Of a stretch of 64,000 bases of DNA, positions 1-7,495 are shown one piece after another. The translations under genes and the position numbers were made by a program. Source of the stretch: Thermobifida fusca NBRC 14071 = JCM 3263 (GTDB lineage: Bacteria > Actinomycetota > Actinomycetes > Streptosporangiales > Streptosporangiaceae); NCBI RefSeq assembly GCF_001592045.1, contig NZ_BCWB01000024.1, forward strand, positions 1-64,000, given 5' to 3'. Below the pieces are notes generated by a model. It saw only the letters and a list, made by a program, of their open reading frames with translations. It searched no databases and was not told the origin of the DNA. Every line of letters starts with the position of its first letter. The stretch's first letter is position 1.

Positions 1-337
1 CCTCGCCGAGGACAGCGTGCCGCCAGGCGCGGGCGGCCAGGCCGAGTACTGCGGCCTCGTCGGGGCGCAGGTCGATTGGGGGGAGTTCGTAGTCGTCGCG
101 GGCGATGCGGTAGCCGTCTTCGTCGCTGAGCGGATCGTGGCGGCCGGTGATGATCGGAATCCCTGCGTCGCGCAATTCTTTTTTGTCGCGCTCAAACATG
201 CGTTTAAAGGCCGTGTCGCTTTCGACGTCCCCGTAGCCGTGGACGGTCGCCCGAATCTCTTGGGCACTGAGGAAACGCCTGGTGGCCAGCAGGCAGATCA
301 CCAGATTGAGCTGCCGTTCGGTCTTGCTCTGCGACAT
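1..337 (-). CDS. pafB: PafB, WYL-family transcriptional regulator (5' part only)
   Basis: The first 112 codons are visible; the gene runs off the left edge. The protein starts MSQSKTERQLNLVICLLATR, followed by an N-terminal winged-helix region (FLSAQEIRATV, then an FKRMFERDKKELRDAGIPI segment) typical of PafB/PafC. In mycobacteria PafB and PafC form a heterodimeric activator of the RecA-independent DNA-damage response and are encoded next to pafA. The WYL domain would lie outside the window. Start ATG at 337; the divergent DUF3866 gene begins 61 bp away. The assignment rests on the N-terminal sequence and on the FKBP/pafA neighbourhood. Confidence 0.85.
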   Translation of the reverse strand, partial: MSQSKTERQLNLVICLLATRRFLSAQEIRATVHGYGDVESDTAFKRMFERDKKELRDAGIPIITGRHDPLSDEDGYRIARDDYELPPIDLRPDEAAVLGLAARAWRHAVLGE

Positions 338-398
338 TTCCCGCCTTTCTGGACGCTGCCCGCGTACACGTGCGCCGGTTTCCCGGAATCGCGCCACC

Positions 399-1493
399 AT
401 GAACGGTACCGTGGCGCGCGTGATCAGATGGCGTGATGGACGGGTCCGTGACCTTGGCCGCTCGTGGCCTGGTGCAGTGGAGCTTGTCGTGGAGCTGGCC
501 AGCGGGGAAGGCGAATGCCGGGCACTGGCCTATCCGGCACTGGTCGGCGACCCGCAACCGGGTGACCGGGTGCTGCTCAACACTACGGCGTTGGCGCTCG
601 GGCTGGGAACCGGCGGTTATGCGTTCGTGATCGCCTTGCCCGACCGTCTGCCGCCCGACCCGAAAGGCCCCGGCCACTTGGTGAAGGCCCGCTACACCCC
701 GATGCAGGCCACCGTGCTGGGCGCGGACGAGCAAGGCTCCGAGCACCATGCGCTGCTGCGGGACGCGGACGGGATCGCGGGGATGCCGGTGGTGACCGCG
801 GACCTGCACTCAGCACTTCCCGCCGTGGTGGCGGGGGCGCTGGCGGAGCGTCCCACCGCCCGGGTGGTCTACGTGATGCTGGACGGCGGGGCGCTGCCGC
901 TGTGGTTCTCCCGCACCGTGGCGCAGTTGCGCGCGGCCGGGCTGCTGGCGGGGTCGGTCACCGTGGGGCAGGCGTTCGGCGGGGATGTGGAAGCGGTGAC
1001 CGTGCACACCGGGCTGCTTGCAGCCCGGCACGTGCTTGCCGCTGATATTGCGGTGGTGGCGCAAGGGCCGGGCAACCTGGGAACGGGCACGCCGTGGGGG
1101 TTTTCGGGGGTGGCCGTGGGTGAGGCGGTCAACGCCGCGGCAGTGCTCCAGGGCCGTCCCGTGGGGGCGTTGCGGGTGAGCCAGGCCGACCCGCGCCCGC
1201 GGCACCGCGGGGTGTCCCACCACAGTGTGACCGCCTACGGGCGGGTGGCGTTGGCCCGCGCCGACGTGGTCGTGCCGCTGCTTGACGGGGAGTTCGGCGC
1301 GCGGGTGCGTGCCGAGGCTGCCGTGCTGGGCGAGCGGCACACTCTCGTCGAGGTGGAGGTCGACGGCCTGTTCGCGGCGTTGGAGGCCGTCCCGGTGCGG
1401 TTGTCCACGATGGGGCGCGGGCTCGCTGAGGATCCGGCGGCGTTCCTGGCAGCGGCGGCTGCAGGCCGGTACGCGGCCCGGATGCTGGGTTGA
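399..1493 (+). CDS. DUF3866 family protein
   Basis: A 364-residue protein of the actinobacterial DUF3866 family, for which I know no established function. The reading frame stays open further upstream, but the ATG at 399 (MNGTVARVIRWRDGRVRDLG) gives the family-like start and leaves room for the divergent pafB promoter. The sequence is rich in Gly/Ala/Val and carries conserved-looking stretches VTADLHSALPAVVAGA, AQGPGNLGTGTPWGFSG and RHRGVSHHSVTAYGR. No signal peptide or obvious membrane segment is seen. DUF3866 genes often sit beside pafBC/proteasome genes in actinobacteria, which agrees with this position. Enzymatic role unknown. Confidence 0.75.
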   Translation: MNGTVARVIRWRDGRVRDLGRSWPGAVELVVELASGEGECRALAYPALVGDPQPGDRVLLNTTALALGLGTGGYAFVIALPDRLPPDPKGPGHLVKARYTPMQATVLGADEQGSEHHALLRDADGIAGMPVVTADLHSALPAVVAGALAERPTARVVYVMLDGGALPLWFSRTVAQLRAAGLLAGSVTVGQAFGGDVEAVTVHTGLLAARHVLAADIAVVAQGPGNLGTGTPWGFSGVAVGEAVNAAAVLQGRPVGALRVSQADPRPRHRGVSHHSVTAYGRVALARADVVVPLLDGEFGARVRAEAAVLGERHTLVEVEVDGLFAALEAVPVRLSTMGRGLAEDPAAFLAAAAAGRYAARMLG

Positions 1494-1577
1494 GGGACCC
1501 GCTGCCCGGGTAGTGCGGCCGGACCACGACGCGGGGCGGGGATCGATCCCCGCCCCGTCTCCGGCTCCGGGAAGCCG

Positions 1578-2714
1578 CTACTCTTCGGAGTTCTCCTTGT
1601 CGTCCGTGGACTCGTCGTCCTTGGCCTCCTCGGGAGCGGCTTCGCTTTCTTCCACGACCTCCGGCTCCTCTTCCTCTTCAGGCTTGGAGTTGTAGGCGCC
1701 GAGCAGGTCGACGACAAAGACGAGGGTGCCTTCCGGCTGGCCGCGCTCCGCAGCCTTGTCGCCGTACGCCTTGTCCTTGGGGATGACGAGCAGGACACGG
1801 CTGCCGACCCGCTGGCCGACCAGGCCTTCGTCCCAGCCTTCGATGACCCCGCCGACCCCGATCTGGAAGTGGAGCGGGTCGCCGTCGGTGTCTTCGTTCT
1901 CCGCGGCGGCGCGGTCCTCCAGCCCGGTGTTCCAGGTGGAGTCGAAGACCTCCCCGTCGTCCCAGCGCACGCCGGTGTACTGGACGACGATGTTCTGCCC
2001 CTTGGTGATCTCGGGCCCGTCGCCTTCGATGAGGGGGATGGCCTTCACGTCCTTGGGCGGGTCGGTGTCCTCCGGGATCGTGATCTCGGGCATGGTGCGC
2101 CCCTTGTCGACGACGGTGGGCATGTCCTCGCCGACGTCGGTGATCTGCTCACCGGGGACCACGTCGCCCTTGCCGTGGCGCGCGACGATGTCGACCACGG
2201 ACACGGACGCTCCCTCGGGGGGCTCCTGCCCCATCATCTCGTACTGGCTGCGCTCCTCTTCAGTCGGCGGCGGGAAGAGGAACACGATCCGGGAGCCAAC
2301 CGACTGGTTGACGATGGATCCCGCGAGGTCGTCGGGCATCCGCGTCAACGACAGCAGCTCGGGGGCGTCGTGCTCATAGGTGGAGCTGACCTGCTCCCCC
2401 TTGCCCTTGTCGGTCCACTGGTACTCCACGATGTGGGCGACCACGAGGTCGGTGTCGCGGATGAGGGCGCTGTCGTCTGTCCCGTGGTGGGCGACACCCG
2501 CGATCCGCTCTGTGGGCGGCTCGATGTCAGGGAAGGAGATTTCGGGCTCTTCGCCGACGGCACCGCTGACGACCGGGAGGCGGCTGTCGTACTCCTGCTC
2601 CGTCCGCATCAGCGCGGGGGTCTGCCACTCTTCGGGGATGACCCCGCATCCGGACGCCCCCAGCATCAGGGCGCTCACCGGCACCGCAAGGGCCACAGCC
2701 GCACGTCGACGCAT
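1578..2714 (-). CDS. Lipoprotein FKBP-type peptidyl-prolyl isomerase
   Basis: 378 residues. The N-terminus is a lipoprotein signal peptide (MRRRAAVALAVPVSALMLGASGCG) with lipobox LGASGC, so the protein is probably anchored outside the membrane. Two FKBP-like units are visible: a degenerate one (about residues 60-190) and a better conserved C-terminal one (about 230-340) with GQNIVVQYTGVRWDDGEVFDST and GVGGVIEGWDEGLVGQRVGSRVLLVIP, the typical binding-pocket and active-loop strands. The tail is very acidic (EEEEEPEVVEESE). FKBP genes of this kind accompany pafA/pafBC in many actinobacteria. Expected role is folding of secreted proteins; the first domain may be non-catalytic. Confidence 0.85.
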   Translation of the reverse strand: MRRRAAVALAVPVSALMLGASGCGVIPEEWQTPALMRTEQEYDSRLPVVSGAVGEEPEISFPDIEPPTERIAGVAHHGTDDSALIRDTDLVVAHIVEYQWTDKGKGEQVSSTYEHDAPELLSLTRMPDDLAGSIVNQSVGSRIVFLFPPPTEEERSQYEMMGQEPPEGASVSVVDIVARHGKGDVVPGEQITDVGEDMPTVVDKGRTMPEITIPEDTDPPKDVKAIPLIEGDGPEITKGQNIVVQYTGVRWDDGEVFDSTWNTGLEDRAAAENEDTDGDPLHFQIGVGGVIEGWDEGLVGQRVGSRVLLVIPKDKAYGDKAAERGQPEGTLVFVVDLLGAYNSKPEEEEEPEVVEESEAAPEEAKDDESTDDKENSEE

Positions 2715-2818
2715 GTTGTCACTACCTCAAGAGTCTGGCCACGGTCTCCGACACACTATCGGAGAGGGAAGGATGCCGTATCCGAGTAAGAGGTCGTTAA
2801 GAACTTGGGGGCACGTAA

Positions 2819-2848
2819 CGGAATCGCGGTAGTTCTGCGACGATTCCG
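2819..2848 (-). terminator. Weak stem-loop between lsr2 and the FKBP gene
   Basis: CGGAATCG (2819-2826) pairs with CGATTCCG (2841-2848) around a 14-nt loop. It lies just after the lsr2 stop on the minus strand and ahead of the FKBP gene. No strong T-tract follows, so this may be a weak terminator or only a spacer hairpin. Confidence 0.35.
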
Positions 2849-2865
2849 TGCCGTGCCCCGCTCTG

Positions 2866-3189
2866 TCATGCGTCGCCGGTCCGCTTCTGGTAGGCGTCCA
2901 GGATGTGCTGGGGGATCCGGCCGCGCTCACTGACCTCGTACCCTTGGGCCTGCGCCCACTTGCGGACCGCTCTCGTGTCGACCTTTGGAGTGCGGCTCTT
3001 GCGCCGGGGCCGGTTGGCGACCTTGCGTCCGGCTTTCACGTACGCCTCGAAGATGGAGCGGAGATCCTCGGCGTGGTCGGCGGACAAGTCGATCTCGTAG
3101 GTGACCCCGTCGATGCCAAAGGTGACGGTTTCATCGGCTTTGGAGCCGTCGAGATCATCGATGAGTTCGATAACCGTCTTCCGTGCCAC
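2866..3189 (-). CDS. Lsr2-family nucleoid-associated protein
   Basis: 107 residues, the usual Lsr2 length (about 110). The N-terminal dimerisation domain (MARKTVIELIDDLDGSKADE ... GVTYEIDLSADHAEDLR) is followed by a basic linker (RRKSRTPKVDTRAVRKWAQAQG) and the AT-hook-like RGRIP motif near residue 92, which inserts into the minor groove of AT-rich DNA. Lsr2 is the actinobacterial H-NS-like xenogeneic silencer. Actinobacteria often have more than one copy; this one sits between FKBP and the alcohol dehydrogenase block, so it may be a second paralogue. No operon partner is obvious. Confidence 0.93.
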   Translation of the reverse strand: MARKTVIELIDDLDGSKADETVTFGIDGVTYEIDLSADHAEDLRSIFEAYVKAGRKVANRPRRKSRTPKVDTRAVRKWAQAQGYEVSERGRIPQHILDAYQKRTGDA

Positions 3190-3571
3190 AGTCTCTCCCC
3201 CTTTATTCTCGCTTTGCCGGCGTAAACACTATCGAATTACTGGGAAATTCCCGCGCTGCTTCCGCCTTCCCTTCGAGTCTTTCCCTGATATTGCCCGAAT
3301 GCGACTCTCCTCACACCGGGACTTTCCTTCACCGGCCTCTCTAAGGTCTATACCTCTGCGGACCGTTCTCCTACCTTGATTGAACACTATGGGGGATGCG
3401 TCCGCCAAAGTATAAAGAAGACCCCGCATTTCTGCGGGGTCTTCCGATAGGCTCCCGGCCCGGTTGGCCCGGTTTCCGCAAACCGGTCTCCGCGGGGTTT
3501 TCAGGAAATCTTTCCGATGCAATCCTTCAAAACGCGACCGTGTTTCGGAAACTCCTTTCCCAGGGTAGGGG
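3190..3571. other. Intergenic region upstream of lsr2
   Basis: About 380 bp without a convincing gene, lower in GC than its flanks near 3210-3420. It must hold the lsr2 promoter (reading left) and does hold the terminator of the alcohol dehydrogenase operon at 3421-3440. Nothing else is seen. Confidence 0.6.
3421..3440 (-). terminator. Rho-independent terminator of the dehydrogenase operon
   Basis: Perfect 8-bp stem ACCCCGCA/TGCGGGGT with a 4-nt loop. On the minus strand it is followed by CTTCTTTATACTTT, a T-rich tail. It lies about 130 bp after the alcohol dehydrogenase stop codon. Confidence 0.75.
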
Positions 3572-4657
3572 TCAGAACTCGACGAGGCTGCGGGCACCGC
3601 GTCCGGCGTGCAGCTCGGCGAGGGCGTCCGGCACGTCGTCCAAACCGATGGTCCTGCTGACCAGGGAGGAGAGGTCCAGCTCCCCGTCGCGGTAGAGCTT
3701 CAGCAGTTCCGGGACGTCCGTAGCAGGGTCGCTGCTGCCGTACAAGCAGCCCTGCAGGGTGCGGGCGAAATGGGGGATCTCCAGGGCATTGAGGGTCAGC
3801 GTGTCCGTGGCCGCGCCGAAGCCCACCACGGTGGCGGTGCCGCCGCGGCGGGTGCAGGACCAGGCGGCTCGGATGGTAGCGGCCCGGCCCACGCATTCGA
3901 TGGCGTGGTCGACTCCCCGCCCGTCCGCGAGGGCGCGGATGCGCCGGGACAGGTCATCGCTGGGGGTGAGGAAGTGCGTGGCCCCCAGGGAACGGGCCAG
4001 CTCCTCTTTTTCTTCGACCGGGTCGACCGCGATCACCATGGCGGCGCCTGCGAGACGCGCCCCCTGGACGGCTGCCAGGCCGACCCCGCCCAGGCCGATC
4101 ACGGCCACGGACTGTCCGGGACGCACCTGGGCGGCGTTGCGCACCGCTCCGACCCCGGTGAGCACCGCGCAGCCGAGGAGCGCGGCCTCGGTCGGGGGGA
4201 TGTCTGCGGGGATCGCCACGCACGCGCTTGCGGGGACCACGGTCTCCTGGGCGAATGCGGCCACCCCCAGGCACGGGTGGACGTCGGTGCCGTCGGCGAG
4301 GGTCCCCCACACGCGGCGGGAGGCGTCGGCGGCGTTGGCGCACAGGTAGGGCTCGCCGTGGGTGCAGTGCCAGCAGGAGCGGCACGGCGGATTCCAGTTG
4401 AGCAGCACCGTGTCTCCGACGGACAGGTCGGACACTCCTGCGCCGACGTCGACGACGTGTCCGACTCCCTCGTGGCCCAGCACGGCGGGCATGGGGTGGG
4501 CGAGCTTGCCGGAGGCCAGGGACAGGTCGGAGTGGCACACCCCGGCGGCGGCCATGCGGACCCGGACCAGTCCGGGGCCGAGCTCGGGCAGGGCGACCTC
4601 TTCGATGCGCACGGGTTCGCCGGGGGCGCGGACCACAGCTGCGAGTGTGGTGGGCAT
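3572..4657 (-). CDS. Zinc-dependent alcohol dehydrogenase (MDR superfamily)
   Basis: 361 residues from the ATG at 4657, chosen because AGGAG stands 6 nt upstream; an earlier in-frame ATG at 4696 would overlap the aldehyde dehydrogenase stop. Catalytic zinc site: GVCHSD and GHEGVG. Structural zinc lobe with four Cys: PPCRSCWHCTHGEPYLC. Rossmann motif GLGGVGLAAV with a downstream acidic residue (AVDP), suggesting NAD(H). It oxidises an alcohol to an aldehyde, or the reverse, and is the last gene of the acyl-CoA dehydrogenase/aldehyde dehydrogenase/alcohol dehydrogenase operon, which suggests one pathway alcohol to aldehyde to acid/acyl-CoA. The substrate is not evident. Confidence 0.9.
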   Translation of the reverse strand: MPTTLAAVVRAPGEPVRIEEVALPELGPGLVRVRMAAAGVCHSDLSLASGKLAHPMPAVLGHEGVGHVVDVGAGVSDLSVGDTVLLNWNPPCRSCWHCTHGEPYLCANAADASRRVWGTLADGTDVHPCLGVAAFAQETVVPASACVAIPADIPPTEAALLGCAVLTGVGAVRNAAQVRPGQSVAVIGLGGVGLAAVQGARLAGAAMVIAVDPVEEKEELARSLGATHFLTPSDDLSRRIRALADGRGVDHAIECVGRAATIRAAWSCTRRGGTATVVGFGAATDTLTLNALEIPHFARTLQGCLYGSSDPATDVPELLKLYRDGELDLSSLVSRTIGLDDVPDALAELHAGRGARSLVEF

Positions 4658-4692
4658 GGTTCTCCTCGGGGTGGGATTGGTCGTGGGTGAGG

Positions 4693-6111
4693 TCACGGGA
4701 GCTGGACTGCCTTGACTTCGCAGAACTCCTCCAAGCCGAAGCGGCCCAGTTCACGTCCGTTGCCGGACTTGCGGTAGCCGCCGAAGGGCGCGGAGGGGTT
4801 GAACCGGCCGCCGTTGATGGCGACTTGACCGGTCCGCATCCGGCGGGCCACGGCGAGGGCCCGGTCGGTGTCGGCCGACCAGACCGCGCCGGAGAGGCCG
4901 TAGTCGGTGGCGTTGGCCAGTTCCACTGCGTCGTCGACGTCGCGGTAGCCGAGCACGGTGAGCACGGGTCCGAAGATTTCTTCGCGCGCGGCTGCGGCGT
5001 CGCGGTCCAGTCCCGCCAGTACGGTGGGGGCCACGAAGTATCCCTGTTCGGGCACGTCGGCGTCGGGTCCACCGGTGGCGAAGACCGCGCCGTCCTTGCG
5101 GGCCTGCTCCAGGTGCCCCAGGACGCGGCGGTGGGCGTCGGCCGAGGCCAGCGGCCCGATACGGGTGGCAGGGTCAGCGGGGTCGCCCATGGGTTTGCTG
5201 CGGGCCGCGTCCACGGCGAGGGCGACCGCTTCCTCGTAGCGGTCGTGCGGCACGAGCAGGCGGGTCAGGGCGGTGCAGGTCTGGCCGGAGTTGAGCAGGC
5301 AGTCGGAGACGACGGCTTTCACCGCGGTAGGCAGGTCGGCGTCGTCGAGGACAACTCCGGCGGATTTGCCGCCGAGCTCCAGGGCGACCTTCTTGACGGT
5401 GGCGGAGGCCACTTCGGAGACGCGGCTTCCGGCACGGGTGGAGCCGGTGAAGGAGATCATGTCCACGTCCGGGTGGGCCGCCAGTGCTTCGCCGACTACG
5501 GGGCCGGTGCCGGTGACGAGGTTGAACACGCCGGGTGGGAAGCCGACGGAGTCGATGATCTCGGCGAGGAGGAGCGCCGAGAGCGGGGCGATCTCGCTGG
5601 GTTTGAGGACGACGGTGCAGCCCGCGGCGAGGGCGGGGGCGATCTTCGCGACGATCTGGTGCAGCGGATAGTTCCACGGGGTGATGGCGCCGACGACGCC
5701 GATGGGTTCGCGGAGGATGAGGGAGTTGCCGATCTTCTCGGTCCAGGCGAAGTCCCGGGCGGTGGCGACGGTGTCCCCGAGAACAGTGAGGGGGAGTCCT
5801 ACCTGGATGCGGTCGGCGATCACCTTGGGCGCGCCCATCTCCGAGGTGATGAGGGCGGACATCTCGGTGGCGCGCACGGCGAGTTCGCGGCGCAGGGCGT
5901 CCAGGTGGGCGAGGCGCTCTTCCAGGTCGGTGGTGGACCAGGCGGGGAAGGCGCGGCGGGCAGCGTGGACGGCGTGGTCGACCTCCTCGGTCCCGCACAG
6001 CGGGATGGTGGCGATGTCCTGGCAGGTGTAGGGGTTTTCCACCGCCATGCGGTCGCTGGTCTGGGGGGCGATCCACTGGCCGTCGATGTAGATTCGGTCG
6101 GTGGTGATCAC
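4693..6111 (-). CDS. NAD(P)-dependent aldehyde dehydrogenase
   Basis: 472 residues, normal for the ALDH superfamily. Visible motifs: cofactor region TPWNYPLHQIVAKIAPALAA with KPSE, glutamate motif LELGGKSAGVVL, catalytic cysteine in NSGQTCTALTR, and EIFGPVLTV near the C-terminus. It oxidises an aldehyde to a carboxylic acid in the cytoplasm. It lies 21 bp after the acyl-CoA dehydrogenase gene and directly ahead of the alcohol dehydrogenase gene, so the three are probably co-transcribed. Aldehyde specificity cannot be read from the sequence. Confidence 0.92.
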   Translation of the reverse strand: MITTDRIYIDGQWIAPQTSDRMAVENPYTCQDIATIPLCGTEEVDHAVHAARRAFPAWSTTDLEERLAHLDALRRELAVRATEMSALITSEMGAPKVIADRIQVGLPLTVLGDTVATARDFAWTEKIGNSLILREPIGVVGAITPWNYPLHQIVAKIAPALAAGCTVVLKPSEIAPLSALLLAEIIDSVGFPPGVFNLVTGTGPVVGEALAAHPDVDMISFTGSTRAGSRVSEVASATVKKVALELGGKSAGVVLDDADLPTAVKAVVSDCLLNSGQTCTALTRLLVPHDRYEEAVALAVDAARSKPMGDPADPATRIGPLASADAHRRVLGHLEQARKDGAVFATGGPDADVPEQGYFVAPTVLAGLDRDAAAAREEIFGPVLTVLGYRDVDDAVELANATDYGLSGAVWSADTDRALAVARRMRTGQVAINGGRFNPSAPFGGYRKSGNGRELGRFGLEEFCEVKAVQLP

Positions 6112-6132
6112 GGTGCCTCCAGGCGTGGTCGG

Positions 6133-7284
6133 TCAGGCGAAGGCGCTGATGCCGGTGAGGGCGCGGCCGATGATGAGTTTCTGGATCTGGCTGGTGCCCT
6201 CGTACAGGGTGGTGACGCGGGCGTCGCGGAGGTACTTGCCGGGCGGGTATTCGTCGATGTAGCCGTAGCCGCCGAAGACCTGCATGGCGTTGTTGGCGGC
6301 ACGCACCGCGGTTTCGGTGGCGTACAGCTTGGCCATGGATGCGGCCGTGGAGAAGGGTTCTCCCCGGTCGATGAGGTCGGCGGCCCGCCACACGAGGAGG
6401 CGGGCGGCGTCGGTTTCCACCGCCATGTCGGCGAGCATTTCTTGGACGAGCTGGAATCCGGCGATGGGACGGCCGAATTGGACGCGTTCCTTGGCGTGGG
6501 CGAGGGCGCTTTCCAGGGCGCCGCGGGCGGCGCCTACGGCTCCGGCCGCCACGGAGACGCGTCCCTTGTCCAGGGCTGCCATGGCGATGCGGAAGCCTTG
6601 GTTCTCCTCACCGAGGATGGCGTCGGGGCCGACCCGCACCTCGTCGAGGAAGAGCTGGGCGGTGGGCTGCCCCCGCAGGCCGAGTTTGCCGTGGATGGTG
6701 GTGCGGGTCAGTCCCGGGGTGTCGGTGGGCACCAGGAAGGCGGTGATGCCTTTGGGGCCGGGTCCGCCGGTGCGGGCGAAGATGATGGCGACGTCGGCCC
6801 AGGTGCCGTTGGTGATGAACATTTTGGAGCCGGTGAGCACGTAGTCGTCCCCGTCGCGGACGGCCTTCAGGGACAGGGAGGCGGCGTCGGACCCGGTGTC
6901 GGGTTCGGTGAGGCCGAAGCAGCCGAGGAGCTCCCCGGAGCACAGGCCGGGCAGCCAGCGTTGCCGCTGCTCTTCGGTGCCGTAGGTGGCGATGGACTTG
7001 GCGACGAGGCCCAGGGAGACCGAGACCAGGCCGCGGACGGAGGAGTCGCCGCGGCCGAGTTCTTCCATGACCAGGGCATAGGAGACGTGGTCGCCGCCCA
7101 CGCCGCCGTACTCTTCGGGGATGGTCATGCCGAGGAAGCCGAGTTCACCGAGGCGCGGTACCAGGTCCCGGGGGACGCTCTCGGCGCGGTCCCACTCTAC
7201 GACGTGGGGGGTGATCTCGCGGTCGACGAATTCCGCTGCCATGGCGCGCAGCGCGGTCTGTTCCTCGGTGAGGGTGAAATCCAT
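6133..7284 (-). CDS. Acyl-CoA dehydrogenase
   Basis: 383 residues from the ATG at 7284 (MDFTLTEEQTALRAMAAEFV); an alternative start lies four codons earlier. Typical acyl-CoA dehydrogenase features: GCFGLTEPDTGSDAASL, GSKMFITNGTWADV, the FAD-side RVQFGRPIAGFQLVQ, and the C-terminal QVFGGYGYIDEYPPGKYLRD followed by YEGTSQIQKLIIGRAL. In this last motif the Glu of YEGTSQIQ is the position of the catalytic base in short/medium-chain enzymes. FAD-dependent alpha,beta-desaturation of an acyl-CoA. First gene of the three-dehydrogenase operon, downstream of the LAL regulator gene. Confidence 0.93.
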   Translation of the reverse strand: MDFTLTEEQTALRAMAAEFVDREITPHVVEWDRAESVPRDLVPRLGELGFLGMTIPEEYGGVGGDHVSYALVMEELGRGDSSVRGLVSVSLGLVAKSIATYGTEEQRQRWLPGLCSGELLGCFGLTEPDTGSDAASLSLKAVRDGDDYVLTGSKMFITNGTWADVAIIFARTGGPGPKGITAFLVPTDTPGLTRTTIHGKLGLRGQPTAQLFLDEVRVGPDAILGEENQGFRIAMAALDKGRVSVAAGAVGAARGALESALAHAKERVQFGRPIAGFQLVQEMLADMAVETDAARLLVWRAADLIDRGEPFSTAASMAKLYATETAVRAANNAMQVFGGYGYIDEYPPGKYLRDARVTTLYEGTSQIQKLIIGRALTGISAFA

Positions 7285-7440
7285 TCCGCACCCCAAAACC
7301 TATCGCTGTTAGTTTTCTTGCGTGCAGACTAGGACATCCGGCTCCGCTACAGAACCCCGGGGGTTTCCTTGACCGCGCGCTCTCTTGCTGCACTGAAGAC
7401 GTCTGACATCTGATCCGTATCCAGGGTGCGGGACGGGCCC

Positions 7441-7473
7441 GTGGTGTCCCTCCGCTGCTGGACGGGACACCAC
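7441..7473 (-). terminator. Stem-loop downstream of the LAL regulator gene
   Basis: GTGGTGTCCC (7441-7450) and GGGACACCAC (7464-7473) form a perfect 10-bp stem with a 13-nt loop, 22 bp beyond the regulator's stop codon. It separates that gene from the acyl-CoA dehydrogenase operon. No long T-tract is seen. Confidence 0.55.
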
Positions 7474-7495
7474 GCCCTTGTCGCCCCTCTGTACG

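Noticed and set aside
1869-2789. 306-codon plus-strand ORF opposite the FKBP gene
   Set aside because: The minus strand carries a clear lipoprotein with FKBP motifs; the opposite frame has low-complexity Gly/Val/Asp composition.
4645-7332. 895-codon open frame on the plus strand
   Set aside because: It lies opposite three clear dehydrogenase genes and its Gly/Val/Asp/His-rich product is the mirror of high-GC codon bias, not a protein family.
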